From contig RAYR01000020.1 of assembly GCA_003612405.1 (NCBI GenBank), forward strand, positions 1 to 64,000: a stretch of DNA of 64,000 nucleotides, given 5' to 3'. Below the pieces are notes generated by a model. The model ran no database searches. It saw only the letters and a program-made list of their open reading frames with translations, and had not been told where the DNA came from. Each line of letters starts with the position of its first letter. Positions within the stretch are counted from its first letter, which is position 1. This document shows, piece by piece, positions 33,584 through 41,810 of this stretch. The position numbers were made by a program, and so were the translations under genes. The DNA is from a bacterium 0.1xD8-71. GTDB lineage: Bacteria > Bacillota > Clostridia > Lachnospirales > Lachnospiraceae.

Positions 33584-34761
33584 TCTGCTCCTTTGGTCCC
33601 ATTCTTGCCATCTGTATCTGTCATGTATTCTTCAAAGCTGTCCTTTTCAATCCATAGAAAATCCCGGTATTCAAAATAATCCTCTTCCGAATTCCGAGAA
33701 GGATCCCAGTATATGTAAGCTGTTTTCCCTGTCTCTATGTCCCTGACATATATTCCCGGAGGCGGCGTCTGTTCATATTCTGTTGACTTCATACCAGCCC
33801 TGTTATCATAATCCACACTGGAATATGCCAGATATCTTCCATCCGGACTAAAGCTCGGTGAATACAGATATTCTCCCAGATATGTCACCTTCCCCGATGG
33901 ATAGGCGATCTTATAAAAGGAACTCCCCGCCTGCATTACCAGCCAGCCTTCCTGCTCATTGCCTTCAAACTGACAGACAGTGCTGAAAAACTCGTATCCC
34001 TTCTGCATATCATCCCGCCTCTCCCATACGTCTTCCCGTATCCCCTCCAGGTCATAACTCCATCTCTCTGTCCCATCCTCTACTCTCTTGATAGTGAGCA
34101 GGCTGCGATCATCATTCATTATGGCAATCAGATCTCCTTCCTCACTCATCCCTTTTAAATCGCTGCATACTATATCATAAAAATTTACCCATACTATTTC
34201 CGATAATTGTTTATAATGCCGATCGTCCATTTCCTTATATTGCTCTCCGTCTTTGATGATTATGATCGGAGTGATCTCTTCGCTGCCATCATACACCTCT
34301 TCTCTGGTCTTTTCTTTTTCCACAAACAATTTTGTTGTGATTACATTTTGATAATTACTCCACCTGGTAGTTATGATCCACTTACAATCCGGTGATACAT
34401 ATAAGACTTCGGTTCTTTCATTCTCATCACCCTCCCCGCTTTCTAGCTTTTCATCATCTAAAGGAAGTTTTGCTCTGAATCTCTGATATAACTCCTTGGC
34501 TTCCTCAATTGTCTTTATATCGTTATTGATAATGGAAGGTTTTCGTTCAAATCCCGATCCTGTTCCGCTTTTATGTATTTGCGTGCCACAGAACAGATAA
34601 TAGTCCATTTCCTCAAATTCTTCTATTGTGCAATAGTCCTGGGAAAGCATATAACCCATTTTTGCTTTATTGATGTTGTATTCCATGTCATCCCCTGAAA
34701 TTACCACACTTGCTATGTACGTAATAAGCAATGTCTTTGCAATATATTGCCGGATCATCAT
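33580..34761 (-). CDS. TolB-like repeat protein, tandem copy 2 (candidate immunity)
   Basis: A 393-residue N-anchored protein. It is the copy closest to the orphan gene at 9232 (EMDYYLFCGTQIHKSG, GFERKPSI, YLYSPSFSPDGRYLAYSS), which lacks its residues ~80-225. Propeller-like repeats include YVSPDCKWIITT. ATGA overlap with the upstream copy. The three-gene set is transcribed from promoter copy 8. Confidence 0.7.
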   Translation of the reverse strand: MMIRQYIAKTLLITYIASVVISGDDMEYNINKAKMGYMLSQDYCTIEEFEEMDYYLFCGTQIHKSGTGSGFERKPSIINNDIKTIEEAKELYQRFRAKLPLDDEKLESGEGDENERTEVLYVSPDCKWIITTRWSNYQNVITTKLFVEKEKTREEVYDGSEEITPIIIIKDGEQYKEMDDRHYKQLSEIVWVNFYDIVCSDLKGMSEEGDLIAIMNDDRSLLTIKRVEDGTERWSYDLEGIREDVWERRDDMQKGYEFFSTVCQFEGNEQEGWLVMQAGSSFYKIAYPSGKVTYLGEYLYSPSFSPDGRYLAYSSVDYDNRAGMKSTEYEQTPPPGIYVRDIETGKTAYIYWDPSRNSEEDYFEYRDFLWIEKDSFEEYMTDTDGKNGTKGAE

Positions 34762-35921
34762 TCTGCTCCTTTAGTCCCATTCTTACCGCCAGTGTCTCCC
34801 ATGTATTCCTCAAAGCCTTCCTTTTCAAGCCATAAAAACGAACGGGATACCATGTGGTTTTCCCCGGTTTCTCTGGACGGATGCCAGTATACATAGGCTG
34901 TTTTTCCTGTCTCTATTTCCCTGACATATATTCCCGGAGGAGGCGTCTGTTCATATTCCTCTGGATACATATCTACCCCATTATCATAATCAACACACGA
35001 ATATGCCAGATATTTTCCATCCGGACTAAAACTTGGCGAATACAGATATTCTCCCAGATACGTCACCTCACCCGTTGGATAGGCAATCTGGAAAAAAGAT
35101 GAACGCCCAGCCTGAATAACCAACCATCCTTCCTGTTCATCGACATCAAATTGGCGGACTTCAACCAAAATTCTATCTCCCTCCTGTACATCATCCCGTA
35201 TCTCCCATACTTCTTCCTGTATCCCCTGCAAATCAAAACTCCATTGTTCTGTTTCATCCTCCATTTTCCTGATTGTTAACCGACTAATTTCATCCTCAAT
35301 CCCTGCTGCCAAATCCCCCTGTGCATTGGTCTTTATTATGGATAGCATATATTCTTCTCTTCTTTTAAGTTTCATATATTTCTGATAATACTGTTCCTCC
35401 ACCTCCTTATAGGTATCTCCATCTTTTACAATAAAAATCAAGGCGAACTGTCCCATTATATCAACTACCTTTTCCTTCACTTCCTTTTTCTCATAAAACA
35501 GCTTCTTGGTATTTACTCTTTCAAAGTCACTCCACTTATCTGTTACAACCCACTTACAATCCGGTGAAATATAGAAAACCTCAGTTCTCCAATCACCATC
35601 ATTCTCCCCGTTTTCTTCCTCCTCTTCCAAAGGAAGCTTTTCTTTAAGCTCCTGATATAATTCCTTTGCCTCATCTATGCTTTTCGTCTTATTACTGATG
35701 ATGGACGGTCTGTTTTGAGAACCTGACGCTCCTTCCCTTAACCAACTATTGCAATACAAATAATAGTTCATCTCTCCAAATTCATCCAAGGTACAATAAT
35801 CTTTTGCAAGTATATAATTCATTTTCGCCTCATTGATTCTGTATTCCATATCATTCCCTGAAAGCGTCACACTTGCAATGTATACTATAAGTAACGCTAT
35901 TGAAATGCTTTGCCTTACCAT
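34758..35921 (-). CDS. TolB-like repeat protein, tandem copy 1 (candidate immunity)
   Basis: A 387-residue N-anchored protein (ISIALLIVYIASVTLSG) and first gene after promoter copy 8. Same blade sequences as copies 2 and 3 (YISPDCKWVVTD, YSPSFSPDGKYLAYS, PPPGIYVREIETGKTAYVYW). The C terminus GGKNGTKGAE is shared with copy 2. The gene start is preceded by GGAAAAGTA rather than a strong GGAGG. Divergence among the three copies is concentrated in the middle, as expected for allelic immunity proteins. Confidence 0.7.
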   Translation of the reverse strand: MVRQSISIALLIVYIASVTLSGNDMEYRINEAKMNYILAKDYCTLDEFGEMNYYLYCNSWLREGASGSQNRPSIISNKTKSIDEAKELYQELKEKLPLEEEEENGENDGDWRTEVFYISPDCKWVVTDKWSDFERVNTKKLFYEKKEVKEKVVDIMGQFALIFIVKDGDTYKEVEEQYYQKYMKLKRREEYMLSIIKTNAQGDLAAGIEDEISRLTIRKMEDETEQWSFDLQGIQEEVWEIRDDVQEGDRILVEVRQFDVDEQEGWLVIQAGRSSFFQIAYPTGEVTYLGEYLYSPSFSPDGKYLAYSCVDYDNGVDMYPEEYEQTPPPGIYVREIETGKTAYVYWHPSRETGENHMVSRSFLWLEKEGFEEYMGDTGGKNGTKGAE

Positions 35922-35975
35922 TACTTTTCCTCCGTGACTTTATTTCCCTCATGGTCACCAGTGCCTTTCAATCAC

Positions 35976-36009
35976 ATTATAAAAAAACAATGCATCATTT
36001 CTGCATCAT
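35976..36009 (-). promoter_or_regulatory. array promoter copy 8 (main cluster)
   Basis: Two ATGATGCA boxes (36009-36002, 35998-35991) and TATAAT (35981-35976) on the minus strand, same geometry as in the orphan array. It is the only copy I found inside the effector cluster. No terminator is evident between it and 19835, so it may drive up to 16 kb. Confidence 0.75.
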
Positions 36010-36024
36010 TTTCCCTTAAAACAA

Positions 36025-36051
36025 TAAAAACACGGAAATAATTAGCCGTGT
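36025..36051 (-). terminator. rho-independent terminator
   Basis: Stem ACACGG/CCGTGT with a 10-nt loop, followed on the minus strand by TTTTTATTG. It ends the upstream unit (gene 36156-36809) and lies directly before promoter copy 8. Confidence 0.72.
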
Positions 36052-36155
36052 CTTTGTTGTCAATATCACTTTTTAACTACTGATTTTCAAGTATCCCCAT
36101 ATAACTAGATGATAACAGTAACCAACTAAACCCACAAATGCATGGACGGCGTATC

Positions 36156-36809
36156 TTAAAGAAGTCCGGCCGGATAATACTCCCTTTCAAACCAAAACGT
36201 ATGATCAACCACCCTGCTCTTTAGTTTCCACCTCTCCAGCCAGTAAGATTCCTTATGCGCTTTGGTCCATGTTTTTACTACCACACCATAAATCACATAA
36301 TCCTGATATCTCTGCACATCCTTTCTTGTAAGACCATACCGGTTTAAATATTCATTAATAATTGCCTCATCTATATATTCTTCTATAACTCCCTCCGGAT
36401 TGTTTGGGTCTCCTTGTGTGATAGCTATTGGATAATATATCAGTTCCTTCTTTTCGTAATTATAATATGCCGCCATCTCCAGTTTCACTTTATCTGCTTC
36501 AGACAAAAGAACTTGTGTGTATATATTAACATCATTTTTACCGTCATGAAACCATAATGATATTTCCGATACATCTTCCCGCAGATATTCCTCCTTATAG
36601 TCCACACCCAAAGCACTCATTGTTTCCAATCCAAATATCCAGTCTCGTGGATCATGTTCTTCAATCTCCGGCACCCAAACCAAACCATATATTTTCTGTT
36701 CCCCAATTTCGTCCATAACATTTGGTTTTAGAAGCGATACCACAATACTGATTATGGAATAGATACCCAACACACAAATGACTACCTTTAGCACAAAATT
36801 TTGCATCAT
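36156..36809 (-). CDS. membrane-anchored protein, possible TipC-like immunity
   Basis: A 217-residue protein with one N-terminal TM helix (residues ~6-26) and an outer domain containing VMDEIGEQKIYGLV, YGLTRKDVQRYQDYVIYG and KTWTKAHKESYW. Close paralogue of the orphan at 10083-10709. It comes after the four tandem proteins behind the GH24 effector and before a terminator, so it is the last gene of that unit. TipC-family immunity is a memory-based suggestion. What is visible is only a conserved extracytoplasmic domain. Confidence 0.62.
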   Translation of the reverse strand: MMQNFVLKVVICVLGIYSIISIVVSLLKPNVMDEIGEQKIYGLVWVPEIEEHDPRDWIFGLETMSALGVDYKEEYLREDVSEISLWFHDGKNDVNIYTQVLLSEADKVKLEMAAYYNYEKKELIYYPIAITQGDPNNPEGVIEEYIDEAIINEYLNRYGLTRKDVQRYQDYVIYGVVVKTWTKAHKESYWLERWKLKSRVVDHTFWFEREYYPAGLL

Positions 36810-36898
36810 CCCTGTCTCCTGTCTTTAACCATACATGTACCTCAGGTAAATACCTTGTCTTTTCAATATTCTAATTTACTGTGCCATACACCTTTTCA

Positions 36899-37552
36899 TT
36901 ATTCTTCCACCCGTTTTAATTCCCACAGTCCACACATGTCTAAATAAAGGATATCCTCATCCTCGGGATTAACATAAATATCTATCCCCCAATAGCCTAA
37001 CACAGAAGAATAAAAACCCAGATCATATCCCAAGTTGCAATTCACATGTACCAGTTCACATTCTTTCGGAAATTGACGATACCTCTCTTGGCTGGGACCA
37101 TATTCATTCACATGTCGATCGACATGATAAACGGGTAAATGAATCTCCTTATCTCCTCCATAATAAAGGAAAAGGTACAGATCATCCCGATTTGAAAAGG
37201 TATGCTGGTCATATCCATCTATTATAACATAATCCTTATCATAAGTGATAAGGAGGTCCTTCATCTCTTCTACTCCCTGGCTGCTGATACTATCTGCACT
37301 CTTTAGTGCCATGACCCTGTCTGAAACCTTCCATTGTCCTAATACATGTTCTGCTACAAACTGTGCATCCTCTTCATCCAGATCCGCGCCGCAAACATTT
37401 GGATTATAATTCCTTGCGTTATTCATCTGCATGAAAAGCAGCACCTCTTTGCTTTTTCCCACAAAGCCGCTGTACCGGCATCTCAGATATCCCGCCGCAG
37501 ACATGATACAAAAGAGTAATAAGAAACATCCGATCTTCACTGTTTTTTTCAT
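36899..37552 (-). CDS. tandem anchored protein, type A copy 2 (candidate immunity)
   Basis: A 217-residue protein with a hydrophobic N terminus (IGCFLLLFCIMSAAGYL) and an outer domain with HVLGQWKVSDRVMAL, YDKDYVIIDGYDQ, YPVYHVDRHV-type and ILYLDMCGLWELKRV segments. Type A (with 38322-38999), distinguished by ARN..N.(C/Y)G..L after the anchor. Fourth of four paralogues following the lysozyme-type effector. Family unknown. The conserved ECELVHV...YDLG-(F/Y) and closing GLWELKRV motifs define the group. Confidence 0.65.
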   Translation of the reverse strand: MKKTVKIGCFLLLFCIMSAAGYLRCRYSGFVGKSKEVLLFMQMNNARNYNPNVCGADLDEEDAQFVAEHVLGQWKVSDRVMALKSADSISSQGVEEMKDLLITYDKDYVIIDGYDQHTFSNRDDLYLFLYYGGDKEIHLPVYHVDRHVNEYGPSQERYRQFPKECELVHVNCNLGYDLGFYSSVLGYWGIDIYVNPEDEDILYLDMCGLWELKRVEE

Positions 37553-37561
37553 GCCAAACCC

Positions 37562-38287
37562 TCACCCTATGGCAGACTTTCCGCTCGGACCATATGTATC
37601 AAACTCTCTTTCCAGCTTCCATAGTCCGCCAAAATTCAAATACAGCACATCCGGGTCTTCCGGATCCACATATAGATCATCTGCCCAGTAAACAGTATCT
37701 ATGGAAGGATACTCCTCTGTGTCAAATCCCAGATCATAAACTACATGCACCAGTTCACATTCTTCTGGAAATGGAGCGTAATATACTCCTCCATCAGCAT
37801 AAATATCCCGCAGGGCGATCCGTTTTTCATCTACATTGTAGTCTATATGATATGCCGGATATCTCACTGAGGCGTTCCCTCCATATGCTGCAAATAAATA
37901 CATATCCTCCGGTTCAGATAATGTATCCCAGCGATAGCCTGATATGTGGGTCACATCCTCATGAAGGACAATCCATATGTTCTGCAGCTCCTTTATCCCC
38001 TGTTCACTGAAATTGGAAGTATACGTATCCCCTTCTTCTAAGGTGATGATCCTTTCCGAAAAACTCCATGCCCCCATCACGTGTTCTTGAAAAAATCCTT
38101 CCTCATCTTCTGTCATCTCCTTATTCCACTGCTTTCCGGAATACCCTTTCTTTTGAATATGCTGCCTGGCAAGCTCTGTCTCCTCCTGTCTTTCCAGATA
38201 ATTGACCCTGCCTGCATACCAGCTGCCCAATATAAACATAATACATAATCCAACTATGATACCGCCCGTCTTTCCTATTTTTCTCAT
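37562..38287 (-). CDS. tandem anchored protein, type B copy 2 (candidate immunity)
   Basis: A 241-residue protein with N-terminal anchor (IIVGLCIMFILGSWYAGRV) and the same outer domain as its neighbours (HVMGAWSFSERIITLEEGD, FPEECELVHVVYDLG, YVDPEDPDVLYLNFGGLW). Type B, closest to 39026-39736 (shared NFSEQGIKE/GMEE, LRDIYAD/HHIYIE, CIMxxxGxWxAG anchor). Genes in this block are 10-35 bp apart. Confidence 0.65.
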   Translation of the reverse strand: MRKIGKTGGIIVGLCIMFILGSWYAGRVNYLERQEETELARQHIQKKGYSGKQWNKEMTEDEEGFFQEHVMGAWSFSERIITLEEGDTYTSNFSEQGIKELQNIWIVLHEDVTHISGYRWDTLSEPEDMYLFAAYGGNASVRYPAYHIDYNVDEKRIALRDIYADGGVYYAPFPEECELVHVVYDLGFDTEEYPSIDTVYWADDLYVDPEDPDVLYLNFGGLWKLEREFDTYGPSGKSAIG

Positions 38288-38321
38288 AACCGATTCCTCT
38301 CAAACCATGACCCATCCTGTA

Positions 38322-38999
38322 TCACTTTGGTACTCTCTCCAATTCCCACAGGCCGCAAAAACTTAAGTACAGCTTATCTGTATCTTTGGGATCGACATAG
38401 ATCTGGTCCGCCGCGTAATCATAACAACATATCACAGAGGGATAATCCTCTTCCGTATATCCCAGATTATAAAATACATATACCAGTTCACATTTTAATG
38501 GGAAAGCCACTTCTTCCATCTGAAAATCACCGTTGTTTATGGGAATATTATTTTCATCCACATGCCTGTTAACATGATAAACCGGTAAATTCAGCCCATA
38601 GTTCCCTCCACACTGATTATAAAAATATACATCTTTGGGGTTGGAAAAGGTAAACTGATCATATCCCTCTATCCTGGCAAAATCCTTATCGTAAGTAATG
38701 ATAAGTGATTTCATTTCTTCTACCCCCTTGGCACTGATATTTCCAGTTCTGAGTGACTTGATTCTTTTTGAAATCCGCCATTGTCCCAATACATGCTCCT
38801 GTATAAATTCGGCATCTTTCCTGGTCAGTTCACCTCCATAGATATTTTCATCACTGTTTCTTGCATTGCTGTACTCCATTAGCTGTTGTACTTCCCTCTT
38901 TTTCCCTAAGATACCCGTTTCCCCAAAACTCAGATAACCTACTATAAACATACAGCCCAGAAGGAAAACAACAACACCTATCTTCCACATTTTCTTCAT
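38322..38999 (-). CDS. tandem anchored protein, type A copy 1 (candidate immunity)
   Basis: A 225-residue anchored protein (VVVFLLGCMFIVGYLSFG) with EHVLGQWRISKRIKSL, YDKDFARIEGYDQFTFSN, and YVDPKDTDKLYLSFCGLWELERV. Clearly paired with 36899-37552 (both have YDQ.TFSN and V..HV.DE). Outer face of the membrane predicted. Function unknown beyond position after the effector. Confidence 0.65.
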   Translation of the reverse strand: MKKMWKIGVVVFLLGCMFIVGYLSFGETGILGKKREVQQLMEYSNARNSDENIYGGELTRKDAEFIQEHVLGQWRISKRIKSLRTGNISAKGVEEMKSLIITYDKDFARIEGYDQFTFSNPKDVYFYNQCGGNYGLNLPVYHVNRHVDENNIPINNGDFQMEEVAFPLKCELVYVFYNLGYTEEDYPSVICCYDYAADQIYVDPKDTDKLYLSFCGLWELERVPK

Positions 39000-39025
39000 A
39001 ACTTAATCTCCTGCTGATCACAGTC

Positions 39026-39736
39026 TCAGTTCCTCACCCGCTTCATTTCCCATAATCCGCCAAAATCCCAATATAAAATATCCGTATCTTTCGGATTGAC
39101 ATAAATATCACCTGCATAATGGACATCTACAGAAGTATTATCCTGTTCATCATATCCCAGGTCATAAAACACATGCACCAGTTCACATTTCTCCGGAAAA
39201 CCGGCATAACTTACATTATCTTCTATGTATATGTGATGCAGTGCGAGCCTTTCCTCTTCTACCTCTGTTTCTATATGGTAAACAGGATAATTTACCGATG
39301 TCATTCCTCCATATTCCGCAAACAGATAAATATCTTCTGTTGTCGAAAACACCTCTCCTGTATATCCTGAACTCTCCACATTATACCTGCCATATTCTAT
39401 ACGTATATTTTCCTTTATCTCTTCCATTCCCTGCTCACTGAAATTGGCAATACCCTCATCCCTTTCTTCCAATGCGATGATCCTTTTGGAAAAATACCAT
39501 GTGCCGAATACATGCTGCTTTAAAAAATCCTGTTCCTCCTCCGTCAAGTCATACTGCCACGCTTTAGGAATCTTTCCCTGTAACCAGTTTTCAGCATGTT
39601 CTTCCACATATTCTGTCGTCAGCCGGATTTCTTTCTGCATATCCAGCTGATACCTTTGTCCTGCACTCCAATTTCCAAATATGAGCATGATACATAATCC
39701 AGCAATAAATAAAACGGTTTTCAATGCTTTTATCAT
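39026..39736 (-). CDS. tandem anchored protein, type B copy 1 (candidate immunity)
   Basis: A 236-residue anchored protein (VLFIAGLCIMLIFGNW), the first gene after the GH24-type effector (28 bp gap), so the best cognate immunity candidate. Outer domain with HVFGTWYFSKRIIALEERDEG, YPVYHIETEVEEERL, ECELVHVFYDLGYDEQ and a terminal GLWEMKRV. The B-A-B-A order of the four genes shows that a two-gene unit was duplicated. Confidence 0.66.
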   Translation of the reverse strand: MIKALKTVLFIAGLCIMLIFGNWSAGQRYQLDMQKEIRLTTEYVEEHAENWLQGKIPKAWQYDLTEEEQDFLKQHVFGTWYFSKRIIALEERDEGIANFSEQGMEEIKENIRIEYGRYNVESSGYTGEVFSTTEDIYLFAEYGGMTSVNYPVYHIETEVEEERLALHHIYIEDNVSYAGFPEKCELVHVFYDLGYDEQDNTSVDVHYAGDIYVNPKDTDILYWDFGGLWEMKRVRN

Positions 39737-39764
39737 GTTGAAACATCCTCTTGAAATAGTTTTA

Positions 39765-40904
39765 TTATGGTAATGTACATCCCACTGCCGCTTTTAAAGC
39801 CCCCATATCCAAATCATCATAAAATGTATAGTCATCATTATAATAAATATTAATTTCCATTAATCTTCTTCTAAATATCCCTTCTCCTTGACTCTTATAT
39901 ACCCCATTCGTTTCTGCTTGCTCCACCACATTAAGAGCATCTGCCTGTGTATAATTTCCATTAGATTTTATAAGATAGTAACTCAGACTTCCCGAACTTG
40001 TATAATGGTTTCCATTATATAAAATACTTGTCAAGGCATTTAATTCATTCGCAGTATATTTATTTTTCTCTGCTATACCGCCAATTGCTGTAATGGCTCT
40101 TCCCTGAGCCAGTTTTAAATCATCTAATAACGTTAATGTTGCCGTCTCCTGTGACATTATTCCAGGACAAAGCGTATTTGTATTATAATATGCTTTATAT
40201 GCATTAATAAAAATATCAATTTCTTCTGATGTATGTTTTACTGAAAAATCAAAATTTTGATATCCTTGTACATTAAAAAAACCATATTTTCTTGCATCAT
40301 CGTTTGTCTGAATTGCATGTCCATACCCAAGTGTCACATATCCATCCTTAGCGTTCTGAGGCAAAATATAATAAATACCATTAATCTTTAAATAATTTTT
40401 GTTTGACGCATTATAAATGTCTCCTATCTCCATAGATTTTATCCACTGTGCTAATTCTAATAATTGCATCTCATCCCTACTAATTTTCTCGACAAAATCT
40501 TTACATTTCTGCCCTGCATCTGTAAAATAGATAATTCCAGGCCCAAAAGTACATAACATATATGAAGTATCATGATCAAGAACTGTCTGTCCATTATTTG
40601 TATCTTTATAAATACCTGTATCTTTCCACTCTTGATCCTCAATTTGCGATTCCGAGATTCTACAGAGACCTTTACTTTTACATCCGTCAAACTGGCCATT
40701 TAAGGTTATATCTTTTTTATCTAATTCACATTTACCACCTATCTCAATTGCTCCATCACTCTTTTCTACCTGTAATGGCTCGTCTCCTATTGCGGATGTA
40801 CATATCACATATGCATCACTCACACAAGGCTCATTATCAGATGTTTTTTTACTTACTGTATTTATGCACAACAGCTTATCCCATTCAGGAACATCAATTA
40901 TCAT
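39765..40904 (-). CDS. DUF4280 (PAAR-like) effector with GH24 lysozyme domain
   Basis: A 379-residue candidate toxin. The compact DUF4280-type module spans ~28-131 (DAYVICTSA, FDGCKSKGLCRI, SYMLCTFGPGIIYFTDAGQ). A phage-lysozyme (GH24) domain follows from ~150: IKSMEIGD with candidate catalytic Glu159, then DGYVTLGYGHAIQ at 188-199 and TLTLLDDLKLAQ further on. The end EGIFRRRLMEINIYYN matches the conserved GH24 C-terminal region. GGAGGGATATAT precedes the ATG. Followed by four anchored paralogues and preceded by the 262-residue cassette protein and spike 3. Predicted muramidase acting on target peptidoglycan. Confidence 0.82.
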   Translation of the reverse strand: MIIDVPEWDKLLCINTVSKKTSDNEPCVSDAYVICTSAIGDEPLQVEKSDGAIEIGGKCELDKKDITLNGQFDGCKSKGLCRISESQIEDQEWKDTGIYKDTNNGQTVLDHDTSYMLCTFGPGIIYFTDAGQKCKDFVEKISRDEMQLLELAQWIKSMEIGDIYNASNKNYLKINGIYYILPQNAKDGYVTLGYGHAIQTNDDARKYGFFNVQGYQNFDFSVKHTSEEIDIFINAYKAYYNTNTLCPGIMSQETATLTLLDDLKLAQGRAITAIGGIAEKNKYTANELNALTSILYNGNHYTSSGSLSYYLIKSNGNYTQADALNVVEQAETNGVYKSQGEGIFRRRLMEINIYYNDDYTFYDDLDMGALKAAVGCTLP

Positions 40905-40992
40905 ATATATCCCTCCTAACCCATTCTTGGTATTTACGCAATCCTCGAATCTGAGATTCTCTTCTACTAGGGTCTTTCTTCACATCATTCCA

Positions 40993-41781
40993 TCAATCTA
41001 AAATAACCATCCTTCTACCGCTTCTTTCCTTTCCCTCCCCATAAATATCTCTTCCCCGCCTGATGCTTTCCAGGATTTCCTCCAACTTATGAAATGCCGT
41101 TTCGGTATTCACAGATATAGTGTTCCCTTTCTCACCTGTTTTTTGGATAATATAGTCCTTAATTATTTCAAACCTTATGGCTTCTTTGCTCTGAAGCAGA
41201 AAATAGGAAAAATAAATATCCTTATCCTCTGCATTTTCACATTCCAGAACCTTTCTGGCAAAATAGTCTGTGACCTCTTTGGAAAGCGTATTTTCCCCGG
41301 CCGCTGCCCATGTGGCATGCGCAAGATTTACGGTATCGTACTCGGTCTCAATATCATAGAAATCTTTGTACTCCGTCCTGAGTCTGGCACCGGTCTTTAA
41401 TTTAAAGCGGCATATCTCCACTTCATTCGGTTGTCGTTCAAGGTTCTCATCCAATATAAACTCTGTGACATATCTGGTATAATCCGGCAGGACCTCTTTC
41501 TCTATCAGACGGAATTTGAGACTGATACAACGTTCTGTCGGGGAGTACTCCACCCTTTCTTCTCCGGTGATTAGAAATACAAACTCCTGGCATTTTATGA
41601 TTCCTGGCTCTACACATAAGTAATAATCTTCTACCCGTATTCCACAGCCTGAAAGGATACCGTTCGGATAATCCGCATATTGTAGTTGCAATGCCGAATA
41701 AGAATAATCCCTGAGTGCCCATAATAATTCTTTCTTCATGATTCTTCCGCGTTCAAAGGCGGGATAAATGTATTCCATCAT
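40993..41781 (-). CDS. conserved CIS-cassette protein (paralogue of 31612-32394)
   Basis: A 262-residue cytoplasmic protein with MEYIYPAFERGRIMKKELLW at the start, YKDFYDIETEYDTVNLA in the middle and MVILD at the end. Between spike 3 (29 bp downstream of it) and the GH24 effector. Second member of a family found twice here, each time just before an effector. No catalytic motif. Likely a structural adaptor or loading factor. Two adjacent ATG codons follow GGAGGAAATCC. Confidence 0.62.
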   Translation of the reverse strand: MMEYIYPAFERGRIMKKELLWALRDYSYSALQLQYADYPNGILSGCGIRVEDYYLCVEPGIIKCQEFVFLITGEERVEYSPTERCISLKFRLIEKEVLPDYTRYVTEFILDENLERQPNEVEICRFKLKTGARLRTEYKDFYDIETEYDTVNLAHATWAAAGENTLSKEVTDYFARKVLECENAEDKDIYFSYFLLQSKEAIRFEIIKDYIIQKTGEKGNTISVNTETAFHKLEEILESIRRGRDIYGEGKERSGRRMVILD

Positions 41782-41810
41782 GGATTTCCTCCATCCTGCT
41801 TATCCATTCT

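Noticed and set aside
2295-36009. Promoter repeats as ends of a small transposable element (MITE) or CRISPR repeats
   Set aside because: The copies are direct, all oriented with the downstream gene, sit at a constant distance from the start codon and have no terminal inverted repeats, target duplications or spacers.
10083-36809. LXG/type VII secretion toxin locus because of possible TipC-like proteins
   Set aside because: No LXG domain, EssC-type ATPase or WXG100 gene is visible. The TipC resemblance is weak and the toxins carry PAAR-like tips.
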